Below, one piece after another: positions 1-8,569 of a stretch of DNA of 64,000 bases. The stretch covers positions 186,001-250,000 of the forward strand of contig DATKHY010000001.1 of the NCBI GenBank assembly GCA_035544215.1. Direction: 5' to 3'. Below the pieces are notes generated by a model. That model did no database searches. It was not told where the DNA came from and was given only the letters and a program-made list of their open reading frames with translations. Position numbers and translations under genes: made by a program. Position 1 is the first letter of the stretch; each line of letters begins with the position of its first letter. Origin of the DNA: Candidatus Binatia bacterium. Lineage in GTDB: Bacteria > Vulcanimicrobiota > Vulcanimicrobiia > Vulcanimicrobiales > Vulcanimicrobiaceae.

Positions 1-287
1 ATAAACTGGTCCGCGGTGAACGGTAGATTCCGGATCTCGCCATGGTCGCTAAGGTGGCTCTGGTTTTCGCGCCGCGGCTTGTACATGGTTAGGAACGCCG
101 CCCTCTGAGGATCTGGCCGATGCGGTATAACCCAAATCGGCGTGCCGTCCGACGTCCTTGCCTCGAGGTTCAGATTCGCAGCTTTCGCGCCTACGATCTG
201 CTCTCGGAACGCGTCTGCGGGAAAGTTCGTCGTGAGCGGCGAGCCATCAAAATGGGTGATCTGCCAAAACTCAATTGTGCGATGCAC
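1..287 (-). CDS. Hypothetical protein, C-terminal part outside the window
   Basis: An open frame enters from the left edge. Its upstream limit is an in-frame stop at 291-293, so the first usable start is the GTG at 285-287. About 95 residues are visible, including HFDGSPLTTNFP and DGTPIWVIPHRPDP. The composition is protein-like (mixed hydrophobic and charged, no low-complexity runs) and the frame stays open to the window edge. I do not recognise the family. No clear Shine-Dalgarno sequence precedes the GTG, so the start may be wrong or the 5' end may be lost. Confidence 0.35.
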   Translation of the reverse strand, partial: MHRTIEFWQITHFDGSPLTTNFPADAFREQIVGAKAANLNLEARTSDGTPIWVIPHRPDPQRAAFLTMYKPRRENQSHLSDHGEIRNLPFTADQF

Positions 288-378
288 TAGCTACGCCGCG
301 ATCAATGCCAATACCGGAACCGGAGGAAATGCCGCGCGGCAACCTGCCAACTGCACGGAGGCTCGCCGCGACCAGTCC

Positions 379-576
379 TCAGCGTACAGTGCCGTCCGGC
401 ATAATAGTGAAGGTCCGGTGTGAGCCGACGGGACCTCCTCGCGAGAACGGCATCATGATTGGCTTGTCGATCTTTCTTCCTGGCGGAGTACTCGTCCAGG
501 TCATGGTCCCGTCATCGATGGTGGCAATGAAGTTGCCGCCGAATGGGTCGTTCATAAGCCCAGCCCATAGCGTCAT
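379..576 (-). CDS. Small hypothetical protein (65 aa)
   Basis: This short frame on the same strand lies just upstream of the partial gene at the left edge. It contains NPPFGGN-like and MPDGTVR segments that read like real protein (MNDPFGGNFIATIDDGTMTW). It could be a free-standing small protein, or the N-terminal part of the partial gene after a frameshift, because the two frames differ and are separated by about 90 bases. Longer alternative frames exist on the other strand. No family recognised. Confidence 0.25.
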   Translation of the reverse strand: MTLWAGLMNDPFGGNFIATIDDGTMTWTSTPPGRKIDKPIMMPFSRGGPVGSHRTFTIMPDGTVR

Positions 577-984
577 GCCGCGATGATAGCATGACTTGAC
601 AGCGCTGGCTTATAAGGACTAGAGAAACACCATCCGATCGATTGGATGCTATCCGGACAAGCAGTGATGTCGGTTTGGGAAATGCGCACGCGTGGTCGCG
701 ATCGTCCACTTGCCATGAAGCCTCGTGCCGGATCCCCAACTCCGGGCCTGCGCCGCCTGCGACGGATGGGCGGGTTTTTAAGCCAGCGAGCGGATACCCC
801 GCAAAAAGTAGTCCTTGAGGTAGGCTTTTAGGGTGAGCTTTTGACGCCGAGATGGCTCCCGGAAAAGCTGCGCCACCTGGGGCTGCAATCGCCTCCCTGA
901 TCTCTGGCGCAATCTTCCCAAGCCGTCTTTGCTGTTTACAAGGTGATCTAGTCGTCCGCGAACGGCTTGTCTCCCGGCTCGGGC
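577..984. other. No gene recognised
   Basis: I find no convincing coding frame, RNA or repeat here. The short open frames have arginine-rich translations typical of non-coding GC-rich DNA. Confidence 0.5.
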
Positions 985-1458
985 TTATCTACCCGGATCG
1001 GTTCGTTTATAGTGGCCGCGCGCGAGACTTACTGAGTCGCCACCAGGACCTCCTGATAGGCCGTTCACTATGATCTTCGTAGCTTTCCCCCCCGCGGGAT
1101 AGTTGAAAAACATTACGGCCGAACCGCGCTTCGTACGTCCACAGCCCACGTCATGACAAGCAGTCGACGTGATTACGGTCTGCCCCTGGACCCAAAACTG
1201 CAATGTATCCAAAGCATGACTGCCTAGAGGTGTCGCCCCAACTTTCGTTCCCTTGCTCCTATTTATGCTGAACTGATAAATGGCCGGCGTTACCTGATCG
1301 CCCATCGCGAGGTGCTGACCGTCCCACTGCATCCCTCCGGGCCAGCCAATGTATTGGTTCAATGTGGGTACACTTGGCGCCCCACTCTTACAGATGAACG
1401 CAAACAGTGATTTGTTTGTCATCAATAACAGCTCCTCGACTGACGTGGACGAGAACAT
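985..1458 (-). pseudogene. Fragment of a secreted propeller-type lipoprotein
   Basis: The translated frame (157 aa) matches the C-terminal third of the intact lipoprotein at 57287-58258. It has a QWD...LA block, FWVQGQ against FWIQGN, a YPAGGK against YPSGGR motif, then GG..G.SVSLA against GG..VSVA, in the same order and spacing. The expected lipoprotein signal peptide and first lobes are absent: the frame begins abruptly and no upstream continuation is open. I therefore read it as a decayed 3' remnant of one member of the secreted family that recurs in this window. Its C-terminal 10 residues after SVSLA differ and are probably a read-through tail. Confidence 0.5.
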
Positions 1459-1641
1459 TGGCGGTATAGTCTTTCAAGACTTACAAATAGCCTACGAGAC
1501 ATCGCTAACCTTAGGTGCCGCTATCCGCGTCTCATGTCCCTTTGCGCTGCCCCGATGCGCTGACCCTCGAACAACGGAAGCCAAGCCGCGAGAACTGCGT
1601 AAGCGCCGATCCGACGCGGCTCGCGCCTTTCGCTGCCGAAC

Positions 1642-1911
1642 TCAAGCCGCCGGTCTACCCGGTGTGTACGGGCGTTCACACGACGATCCGTCCGGCGAGA
1701 CGTGCAATGGCATCTTCCGGTAGAGCCCTCCGACGAGCTCGTCCCGTATCTCGTTGAGGATTGTCCGCTGCTGCGGAACCGTGAGGCGTTGCAAGGTCAG
1801 CTTCAGCTCCTGAAGATGGTCGCGTGCGCACGTAGCGTCCATTAGCTGCTCCATCGATGGCGCCGGATAGTTCGAGTCCGGATCTTGCTGCGGCACGTCG
1901 AGATACCACAT
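1642..1911 (-). CDS. Small hypothetical protein (89 aa)
   Basis: A frame starting at the ATG at 1909-1911 (MWYLDVPQQDPDSN) contains an amphipathic helical stretch, LQELKLTLQRLTVPQQRTIL followed by NEIRDELVGGLY, that looks like genuine protein. A purine-rich AAAGGGCAGAG precedes the ATG. A longer frame from 2109 exists, but its first 66 residues are arginine/proline/alanine-rich and unconvincing. No family recognised. It lies divergently from the lipoprotein at 2019. Confidence 0.35.
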   Translation of the reverse strand: MWYLDVPQQDPDSNYPAPSMEQLMDATCARDHLQELKLTLQRLTVPQQRTILNEIRDELVGGLYRKMPLHVSPDGSSCERPYTPGRPAA

Positions 1912-2018
1912 CGCTCTGCCCTTTCGTGCCCTTCTGGCGCATGGTGAAGTCGCGGCCGCGAGGAATGCTGCCGCATGAGGCCGCGAGGCTACTGGATCGC
2001 CCCTTAGGAGGATCCCAT

Positions 2019-2432
2019 ATGAAGTGCAATCTCGTATTTGCATTAGTGATCGCTGTGGCGGCGGCTGCGCTCTTTGTCGGCTGCAACGCCGTCTCGGCAC
2101 AATCGACATCTCCCGGGTCTGTAAACCCCGAGGTATCGACCGGCGTCTTTCCAGCGTCGGCGTCGATGAGCCCGACCGGGCACAAGCGAGTCGGAACCTA
2201 CGTCTGGGTTTGGCATACAGCGAAGGTAAGCGGCTCCATCAAGTCCATCGAGGCCTATTGCCCACACCAATACTTCGTGACCGGAGGCGGCTATCGCGCT
2301 ATGGGCGCTTTCGTGTACGGCAGCACGCCGGACCCGGCTTTCGATGGGTGGATTCTTTTGGCTTACCCGCAGGGCTCGGGACCGCCATCCGTGAGCGTGA
2401 CCGTGTACGCTGCCTGCACCCCCGCGAAGTAG
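2019..2432 (+). CDS. Small lipoprotein of the secreted VTGGG family
   Basis: A strong Shine-Dalgarno sequence (AGGAGG, 2006-2011) eight bases before the ATG at 2019 decides the start; an open frame reaching back to 1857 is not needed. The 137-aa product has a hydrophobic signal (about residues 5-20) ending in a lipobox-like LFVGC, so it is probably exported and lipid-anchored. The mature part has the pattern CPHQYFVTGGGYR ... DGWILLAYP ... SVTVYAACTP. That pattern is typical of a widespread family of secreted proteins of unknown function in soil bacteria, with two conserved cysteines probably forming a disulphide. No operon partner is apparent. Confidence 0.75.
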   Translation: MKCNLVFALVIAVAAAALFVGCNAVSAQSTSPGSVNPEVSTGVFPASASMSPTGHKRVGTYVWVWHTAKVSGSIKSIEAYCPHQYFVTGGGYRAMGAFVYGSTPDPAFDGWILLAYPQGSGPPSVSVTVYAACTPAK

Positions 2433-2637
2433 TCTTTGGCCGCGCTCGACGCTGTTAACTATCGGTTATCGGTAACGATGCGAAGCGCGCCGGTCGCCGG
2501 AGTGCTCATCGTACTGGTTGCGTTCCGTGCGCGACGGCGTGTGTGATTCCAGGCTCTCTCGATAAAAAGGGAGAGGCGACTTGATGATCGCTCTCCCAAT
2601 CGGCGGAAACCCCGGTCGGTAAGCCGAGGCGGGTCTA

Positions 2638-2955
2638 TCATACCACTCTGCAGACAGGTGGGCTACTCGTTGTCACCAACCCCCGTTGCTCGCCCAGGGA
2701 CGCCGCAGTCTCTGCCGGCGCGAGCAAGTCGTCGCAGTGATAACATCGCTTCCCAATCGCCTGATCCGCCCGAAGACCTCTGCCGAGCGCCTCGGTCCTG
2801 TTGATGCACTTCGACTTGCGGCACGTAACGTCACCCGCACCGACGCGAACCCAGAAGCCGACGAAGATCATGCCGTATGGTCCTGCGCTCCGACGGCTCG
2901 GCAAGCCTTCCCGATCGGGGGTCAGGATGCCGCCGGGCGCAACCTTGAGGGCCAC
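2638..2955 (-). CDS. Possible zinc-ribbon small protein
   Basis: The 105-aa frame starts at GTG 2953-2955. Its middle contains CRKSKC (C-x4-C) and, about 25 residues later, CYHC (C-x2-C), an arrangement compatible with a single zinc ribbon; INRTEALGRG lies between. The first 40 residues and last 20 look less protein-like. A competing frame lies on the other strand, so confidence is limited. Function unknown. Confidence 0.33.
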   Translation of the reverse strand: MALKVAPGGILTPDREGLPSRRSAGPYGMIFVGFWVRVGAGDVTCRKSKCINRTEALGRGLRADQAIGKRCYHCDDLLAPAETAASLGEQRGLVTTSSPPVCRVV

Positions 2956-3183
2956 TGTGAGTATGCAGTCCCAGGTGGCAACCCTGAGCGAGACTTCCGT
3001 GCTCGGACGTAAACCGAGTGGTGGACGTGGTTAGCCCTCCAAGGCACCCCATCACGAACGCTCCTAACCGGGCGTTTTTGCTGCGCGCTACCCGAGAGCG
3101 TGCGGACCTGATGCTGTGCCACCACCCTGGCGCTGCTTAAGTCCGTCGTCTCTAAACCGTCCCATTGTGGGACGACGAGGCGA

Positions 3184-3522
3184 TTACGGTGCAGCGATGC
3201 GTTTCGAGTCCCGAATGTCGGTCCCGGTTTCTGCATCGATTACTTCACCGGTCGGTAAGGGATCGACACGACTTCGTTGGACGGCAACGCCGCTCGGCGC
3301 GAGGACAGTTCGGTCGTCAGCCTTGCGCGCATGACCAAGTGACCGCAACCGGCTAGAGTTTTTCATCATGCTGCTCCTCTGGATGGAACGATCGGAAGAC
3401 CGTCCACCGCTGGCAGGACCAGATTTTGACGACGAGCGGGCAGCGATAGCCGCCTCAGTCGTGGCGAGGAGCTCGACAAGAGCGTCCCCCTCGACAACCA
3501 CGAGGTCCTTTGCGAAGGGCAT
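3184..3522 (-). pseudogene. Decayed copy of the small protein at 50968-51228
   Basis: The first 25 residues (DLVVVEGDALVELLATTEAA) match EIMIDGEAIVEVLGQIEAAI of the small protein at 50968-51228. After that the frame turns into serine/arginine-rich sequence, and a sensible stretch (PTGEVIDAETGTDIRDSK) reappears only near the end. This suggests one or more indels. It is the outermost gene of copy A of the duplicated block. Function unknown. Confidence 0.4.
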
Positions 3523-3530
3523 TGGGCAAT

Positions 3531-3552
3531 AAAAAAACCGCCCGGAAGGCGG
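3531..3552 (-). terminator. Rho-independent terminator (copy A of block)
   Basis: CCGCC and GGCGG pair around a five-base loop. The minus strand continues into seven T residues (3531-3537 as A on the plus strand). A matching hairpin lies at the equivalent point of copy B (51231-51251), with TTTCTCCTG conserved beside it. Confidence 0.6.
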
Positions 3553-3660
3553 CTTTCTCCTGATGGGCAGCGGGCCTAGCTTAGCCCGAAATATTTTGAA
3601 ATGCTGCTGGTCAGAGGCACAAAGCGCGGATCACCGCTTTTGAGTTCGGTCGCCGATTTT

Positions 3661-3682
3661 CACCCGCATTTAAATGCGGGTG
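3661..3682. repeat. Perfect 22-bp palindrome, conserved in copy B
   Basis: CACCCGCATTTAAATGCGGGTG is a perfect palindrome. Its 18-bp core recurs exactly at 51636-51653 within the duplicated block, while flanking bases have diverged. It could be a protein-binding site or a transcript-end hairpin; there is no T-tract. Confidence 0.7.
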
Positions 3683-3829
3683 AAAACTGCTGCGCATCTC
3701 TGCACCACAATTATGACTTGCCCCTCAAAAAGAGTCAAGGCGACCGGCAAACCCAAACTCCGCTTTGCGACTTGGTCATCAAGCGGTGCCGGATCGTTCA
3801 CCGCGCCACCTCGATTAGACCGATCGCCC

Positions 3830-3987
3830 CGGGGTAAGGCGCTGCCATTGTCAACCCAGCGAAATGAACCGCATCGTCCTCGATAACGCGTACATCGACG
3901 ACCACGTGAAAGCCGCCGAGGCGGCGCACCAGCATGCACGTTTGACCTCCGTAACGGGGCGAAGGTCGTACCGTAGACTTCGATCAT
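3830..3987 (-). pseudogene. Frameshifted copy of the small protein at 51772-51939
   Basis: The ATG at 3985-3987, preceded by GGGAGAT, starts MIEVYGTTFA exactly as in copy B. Single-base losses near codons 10 and 17 relative to copy B then move the sense sequence (EVKR..., a GGFHVVVDV-like stretch, IEDDA) through different frames. The intact version is 55 aa. Confidence 0.5.
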
Positions 3988-4220
3988 CGATATCTCCCGC
4001 GAGCTCGACATCGGCGCTGCCGCACGGCGGCGTAGTTGAGCGCGAAGGGATCCGCGCGCAAGGCCGGGAGCGAATCGCAGCCGCGTCAGCGGTTACCTTG
4101 CCGACGGCGCACGCCTGCGCGGTAGCCTGGCCGGGCCGGCAGCGTCGGTATCGGGCGCGGGTGACCTTAGAAGCGGCGCGCCCTCTCGTCTTCTTCCTAT
4201 TTCGCATGTAAGGGGCCCGG

Positions 4221-4244
4221 GGTTCGAGTCCCCCATCTCCACCA
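4221..4244 (+). other. tRNA/tmRNA 3'-end-like sequence (attachment-site candidate), copy A
   Basis: The sequence has a T-loop (TTCGAGT), a run of C residues as the T-stem 3' strand, ATCTCC and CCA, the shape of a tRNA or tmRNA 3' end. The T-stem has a mismatch and the segment is one base short of the canonical 23. I found no 5' half (no GGAGATG or GGGGATG partner) upstream. I read it as a 3'-end fragment of the kind left at integrase attachment sites. The same 24 bases recur exactly at 52171-52194. Confidence 0.55.
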
Positions 4245-4297
4245 TTGAAATCGTTCGAAAAGTTCGACACAGTCGGCTTTTCAAGCGAAAGTGCCGG

Positions 4298-4329
4298 ACA
4301 AGGACGAGGCCATCTAACCTCGTCCTTGT
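4298..4329 (+). terminator. Strong hairpin after the tRNA-like 3' end
   Basis: A 12-bp perfect stem (ACAAGGACGAGG / CCTCGTCCTTGT) with an 8-base loop lies 53 bases after the CCA. This would be a natural terminator position for an RNA gene ending at 4244. The copy B counterpart (about 52250-52275) has mismatches. Confidence 0.6.
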
Positions 4330-4688
4330 TCCTCTATCTTCGGCAAAAATGGGAGAACTGTGGGGAGAAACAGCGCGTTCGGAGAATTGGCTAAGAAACG
4401 GTAGCCAGTGTCGCACGAGTTCGCGCCGATCCCCCGCAGTCAGGAAGCCGTCTCGCCCACAAAGTTTCCGGGGAATCTGTATCAGTGTGGCGACGTTGAC
4501 CACACCTTGGCGCCGCCACCCCGTTCAACGGATTAGACGGTCGGTTACGTACAGATTTCGAAGAACTCGCCGCAACCGATTCACCCACCAGCATGGAGCT
4601 CACGGGCCTTCCGATCCACCGTTATGCGATCGTTATACGAAGATCGGTCGATTCTGCGAAAGTGTAAGCAGCGTAAGGCGTTTTTCGC

Positions 4689-4835
4689 TGGCGCCAACGG
4701 GAATCGAACCCGTGATTCGGGGTCCCGGCCGCTCCCGTCGAATACCCGAGAGTCCTTTCGTGTACGGGTTTTCGCGTTTTTGAGTCCCGCCTAGTCCCTT
4801 CGAATCCCGACGAGTTTTGCGGAATCCGTTAGAGG
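4689..4835 (-). repeat. T-arm-like putative attachment sequence and flank, uninterrupted copy
   Basis: Read on the minus strand, ACGGGTTCGATTCCCGT forms a perfect five-pair T-arm followed by TGGCGCCA, like a tRNA 3' end without CCA. The plus strand continues GATTCGGGGTCCCGGCCGCT to about 4835. In copy B the left part (to GGGAATC) ends at 52650 and the right part (CCCGTG.ATCGGGGTCCCGG onward) resumes at about 56150. This copy therefore looks like the uninterrupted form of that site. A diverged relative lies at 8094-8195. Confidence 0.6.
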
Positions 4836-5198
4836 AGCAGGCGCTAGCTCCGCCGGTGAAGAGTCGGCATTTCGAGCAATGCTTTATCTACTCGCCCAGC
4901 GCGGCTTAAGACGGTACGCCCATCCGTTCCCGCTCTACGCGACCAGTGAAAAATCCTTACGCGTGGACCCTTAGAGATCGCGGTTCAGCCTGGAAGTATC
5001 TCGGGGCGGAGCTTTTCCGGCACGCGTCAAATCGAGCACGATTCGATGATCCTTAACCGTACGCGCAAGCACAGACAGTACGCCAAGAGAAAGCGCAGTG
5101 ACTCTTGGACCACTCAATCATTGCTTTGGACACGGAACTGAGACGATTTCACACTTAGCAACAGCTAGGCTAGAGCATATGGCGCAGCAAGTCTTGAA
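4836..5198. other. Intergenic region before the DUF4209 gene
   Basis: I see no gene here. The region must hold the promoter of the gene at 5199, but I cannot assign -35/-10 boxes with confidence. Codon use and base composition downstream are less GC-rich than elsewhere in the window. Confidence 0.4.
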
Positions 5199-7040
5199 AT
5201 GAACCGCGATCTAGCTCCAGCTATTCTTGGGTTGCCCGACGACTTTGAACTGACCGAGGAGATTGCGCGCGACCTTCAAGTAGACTCATTCATCGCAGGC
5301 GCATCGCTCGATCTAGGGCTTTTCCGCGCTGCCCAACTTTTGTTAGCCCCTCGGGACCAAGCAGCGGAGTCAGGTAACATCATAGCAGCCAATGCGCTTC
5401 AGTTACTGCTCGTTGTAGCGAACTTCGGGCTTTCCGACGATGCCCGGTCGCCTTTTGGCCACGCTGCTGCAGGCAACTTTGAGGACGGTCGTCCTTGGCA
5501 CACACCGCTACCCGAACACCTGACCGAGACACACGTTCGGGCGCTCATTGTTATGCTGCCTACAATACAGACGCCGATCTTGCGGGCAAGAATCGCCGAC
5601 GTTCTATGGCACCGTATAACACCGCGTCAGCCCGAGCACGCTCGCGCAGCTATTGAAGCCTATCTCAGGGTCGCCGCGGACACCTTTGATGCCGATCATT
5701 GGGTCATCTCCGAACAGCACTTCGGCCGCGCATTTAGCATCGCCACCCTTCTGGGCCAGAGTAACGCGGAGTTCGAAGCTGTAACAGCACAAGCTTGGGC
5801 GTTCTTAGAGCGACTCGAGAGTAACGATCATCTTTACTATACTGAACGTATTGTTTCTCGAATTCTAGAAACACTTGCGCCTGATCAAACAGACGATCTA
5901 ACAAGACGCGTGCGCTTCATTATCGATTCCGCCCTTGGTTCTCGTGATTTTGATCGAGCGAGGACGTATCTTAGCCTAGCGATTCAACTTGAGCGCCATG
6001 CTGGGCATACAGATCGTGCACGAATTCTGCGGTTAGAGCGCGCTGAAACATATGTCCAGGAAGCCACGATGTCACCCACGGAGACGCAGCGTAGTGTTTT
6101 CTTGCGAAAAGCGAGAACTGAACTACTCGATAGCGGCGCCTCCCGGGAACGCATCGCAGAGATTGCCGCTGCGATTGACGTTTCTCAAGCTCTCGCGATT
6201 CATGAGATGAGCGCTGTGACCACGTCCTTAAACCTCGGAGTAACTGCCGAGCATGTTCGGGCTTTGTTGCGAAATACTGAACCTATTGAAGGACTCTGGC
6301 GTCTCGCAGCGCTTCCCGTACTAAATTCGCGTTCGAAGGCTCGCGACAATGCAGAAGAGTCCATTTCTAGATATGTCTTTGCATTTGGCTTTGGTCGTCG
6401 CCCAGTCGCACATGATGGGCGACAAGAAGGCTACATACCTGGGTCAATCGGAAGCCGCAATGAAGACCGGGAGCAAGTGCTCAAATCCCAGATGCGAAAC
6501 TACGCGATGTATGGTAGGATGCAAGCCGTACTGGACGCGATTGAGCCGGGGCGCCGACAATTATTAATCAACCACGACTATACCCTGACCGAGATACATC
6601 AAGCGATATCAAGTCGTCCTTTGGTTCCAGCTGGCCATTCTCTACTATGGTCAAAAGCAATACACGCTGGCCTTATTGGCGAATACGATATTGCGGTACA
6701 TTTGCTAGCGCCACAGATCGAAAACGCGTTGCGTACCATACTACGGGCTTCTGGCGAGGTCGTTTACGTGACGCGCAATGACGTTCAGAGTCTGATTTCC
6801 CTAGAAGCGATTCTCGATCACCGTCGGCTTGCGCAGATTATTGATGACGATCACATCTTTGCCCTCGATTGCGTACTCGCCGAGCGCCTTGGAGCGAATA
6901 TCCGCAACCATGTAGCCCACGGAATAATGACGGATTCCGAAAGCAATTCCGTAGATGCCGCATACGTCTGGTGGCTGGCTCTTCGGTGTCTGTGTTTCTA
7001 TGGTCCGAACCCACTACCTCAAAACGAGCTATCGGGATAG
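5199..7040 (+). CDS. DUF4209 family protein with HEPN-type RNxxxH motif
   Basis: The 613-aa soluble, mostly helical protein ends in a region I recognise as DUF4209: LLAPQIENALRTILRASG, a SLEAILDH segment, FALDCVLAERLG, then IRNHVAHGIM. The last segment contains R569-N570 and H574, matching the R-x4-H (RNxxxH) signature of HEPN ribonuclease domains. The first 350 residues are helical-repeat-like. HEPN proteins commonly act as toxins or anti-phage effectors that cut RNA; whether this one is catalytic is inference. The next gene, 100 bases downstream on the same strand, also carries RNxxxH, and the pair is bracketed by T-arm-like repeats (4689-4835 and 8094-8195). The start is the first ATG; upstream Shine-Dalgarno is weak. 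Lower GC than its neighbours suggests transfer. Confidence 0.8.
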   Translation: MNRDLAPAILGLPDDFELTEEIARDLQVDSFIAGASLDLGLFRAAQLLLAPRDQAAESGNIIAANALQLLLVVANFGLSDDARSPFGHAAAGNFEDGRPWHTPLPEHLTETHVRALIVMLPTIQTPILRARIADVLWHRITPRQPEHARAAIEAYLRVAADTFDADHWVISEQHFGRAFSIATLLGQSNAEFEAVTAQAWAFLERLESNDHLYYTERIVSRILETLAPDQTDDLTRRVRFIIDSALGSRDFDRARTYLSLAIQLERHAGHTDRARILRLERAETYVQEATMSPTETQRSVFLRKARTELLDSGASRERIAEIAAAIDVSQALAIHEMSAVTTSLNLGVTAEHVRALLRNTEPIEGLWRLAALPVLNSRSKARDNAEESISRYVFAFGFGRRPVAHDGRQEGYIPGSIGSRNEDREQVLKSQMRNYAMYGRMQAVLDAIEPGRRQLLINHDYTLTEIHQAISSRPLVPAGHSLLWSKAIHAGLIGEYDIAVHLLAPQIENALRTILRASGEVVYVTRNDVQSLISLEAILDHRRLAQIIDDDHIFALDCVLAERLGANIRNHVAHGIMTDSESNSVDAAYVWWLALRCLCFYGPNPLPQNELSG

Positions 7041-7140
7041 TGCGCGGTGTGCTCTAATCTGTTGGGAACCGACAAGTTGTTGGACCGAAGTTCGTGCGTA
7101 GATCCAATGAACTAGGGGCCGCTCGTCGAAGCGGACTCAC

Positions 7141-7710
7141 ATGGCCGACGATGGTTCACCAAATATATGGGATGCCTGGAATTTCTTTGATATCCAGAAC
7201 CGTCAACTCGTGGCGGCCTATGATATGTTAAGAGTTCCGGTAGAATCTGGTGCGGGCCGCCACGTCGTACTTGTCGGATTGCTGGTGGCTCTTGGTTCCA
7301 TGAATGAGGGGACAAATGTCGCTTGCAGGTTGAATCCGCGCCTTGAGACAGTTCGCCTGAGGTTCGAGGAGCATCTACGCCGCTGGTATCGCTTGAGGAA
7401 CGACGTGGCGCACGTTTTCGAGCGCGTGTTCTCTCCACCAAGAAAGGGGCAGAACATCCCTTGGATTCCCGGGGGCCTTATCGTGGGCAGCTATAATGCC
7501 GCGACGGACACAGTTAGCACGGGAGCGGATCCTGAAGCGTCAGTTGTTCTTCACGAGGCCATAGAGAAGGCGTTTGAGCTAACAACTCTTCTCAAACTGG
7601 TTAACAGCGACATACGTGAGGCCGATTATGCCGAATATAGCCATCCTGTTCCCGCGCAGATTGAAGCGATTAGAGAAGAGCTGGCGGCTGAAATGCGGCC
7701 TTGCCCGTAA
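7141..7710 (+). CDS. Small protein with HEPN-type RNxxxH motif
   Basis: This 189-aa helical protein lies 100 bases after the DUF4209 gene on the same strand. Residues 86-91 read RNDVAH, in the context RRWYRLRNDVAHVFERV, again fitting the R-N-x3-H HEPN signature on a long helix. No signal peptide or membrane segment. I do not recognise a named family; WYRLRNDVAH resembles HEPN-like proteins of unknown function encoded near defence genes. Two adjacent HEPN-motif genes could form one RNA-targeting system or a toxin with a related partner, but no antitoxin (for example MNT nucleotidyltransferase) is visible beside them. Confidence 0.65.
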   Translation: MADDGSPNIWDAWNFFDIQNRQLVAAYDMLRVPVESGAGRHVVLVGLLVALGSMNEGTNVACRLNPRLETVRLRFEEHLRRWYRLRNDVAHVFERVFSPPRKGQNIPWIPGGLIVGSYNAATDTVSTGADPEASVVLHEAIEKAFELTTLLKLVNSDIREADYAEYSHPVPAQIEAIREELAAEMRPCP

Positions 7711-8093
7711 CCTAGGCGCGCGGTGCCATGCGCATGGTGCACCTGACTAGAACCGAACGAGGGGACTCTCGACGGGACTAAGCGGATCTTGCGACCGGAG
7801 CGTCATCGACAACGTCGGCGAGCGCAGCAGCTGAAACCAAAATAGCGAGAGCGTGTAGGAGGTTCTCCTAACGTCCCCGCCACTCACCTCTGAGCCTCAG
7901 TAGTCCCTGATAGTACTGGCACTTTTCGCCGTCTGCCTGTAAACGCTAATGAGCGCCACGGGTCGATTTTCGGAATTCTGTGGAGTAAACGGTGTAGTGT
8001 TGGCTGGGAAGCGGGATAAGAAAACTCGTTCCACTAACGCATTGCCTGGTCGCGCTCAGCGGTGGACTGATTTACTGCAAGATGACTGTTAAA

Positions 8094-8195
8094 CGAAGGC
8101 CGATCGAATCTACGAAAGCACCGAGGAATCAAGGTTTTTCGTGCCAACGTCACCGGGGAAGCGAACCCGCAAATCGAAGTCCCGGTCATTCCGTC
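8094..8195. repeat. Diverged copy of the T-arm attachment-like region
   Basis: CGAAGGCCGATCGAATCTAC, TTTTTCGTGCCAACG and GAACCCGCAAATCGAAGTCCCGGTC align, with many differences, to 4638-4735 (CGAAGATCGGTCGATTCTGC, TTTTTCGCTGGCGCCAACG, GAACCCGTGATTCGGGGTCCCGGCC). With that copy it brackets the two HEPN-motif genes as direct repeats about 3.4 kb apart. The rest of 7711-8569 holds no gene I can support. Confidence 0.45.
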
Positions 8196-8569
8196 GGACA
8201 CCGGATCTTCTCAACAAACCCTTGACGCCGCGGCCCTGCCGACTGCTGCGCAACCGCGCAACCATTTCGCGTCGACTCCATAAGAGCTTAGCAACCGATT
8301 TACAAAGGCCGGTTGCCGCGATCGCCGCGCTGGATTTGCGGCTTAGACGCCGCGCGCAGCGCCTACTAAGACGTCATTGTCACAGGGTATGATTTGCCCG
8401 TATGGGCTCTTTCCGAATGTGTGCGTGGCGGTCGCGAAATAGTAGGTTTCGTTCGCTACTGGAGTGAATGATGAGTTGTTGCGCGCGCGAACGGCGATGG
8501 CGCCTTTGGGTGGACTCGACGGTTGCCGGGCGGCTATGCGCCTTGCGCATTCGCCGAACACATGTTTAC

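Larger units (their letters stand above)
3655..4691. repeat. Duplicated block, copy A
   Basis: This region is collinear with 51630-52650. Shared landmarks in order are the palindrome CCCGCATTTAAATGCGGG, CTGCACCACAATTAT, a minus-strand gene starting MIEVYGTTFA, a tRNA/tmRNA-like 3' end with CCA, and about 390 bases of near-identical sequence from GAAATCG(T/C)TCGAAAAG to GCGCCAACGGGAATC. Copy A has more decayed coding content than copy B. The two copies are in the same orientation about 48 kb apart. I infer related integrative elements or a segmental duplication. Confidence 0.8.

Noticed and set aside
1857-2018. N-terminal extension of the lipoprotein at 2019.
   Set aside because: The strong AGGAGG and the signal peptide starting at 2019 decide the start; the extension is arginine/proline-rich.
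4150-4244. A complete tRNA or tmRNA gene ending at 4244 (and at 52194).
   Set aside because: Only the T-loop, acceptor 3' strand and CCA are present. The segment is one base short, the T-stem is mismatched, and no 5' partner or anticodon arm was found upstream. D-arm-like GGCCGAGTGGC at 52080 is not preserved in copy A.
8141-8392. A basic 83-residue open frame.
   Set aside because: It overlaps the diverged attachment-like repeat, has an Arg/Leu-only composition and no ribosome-binding site.
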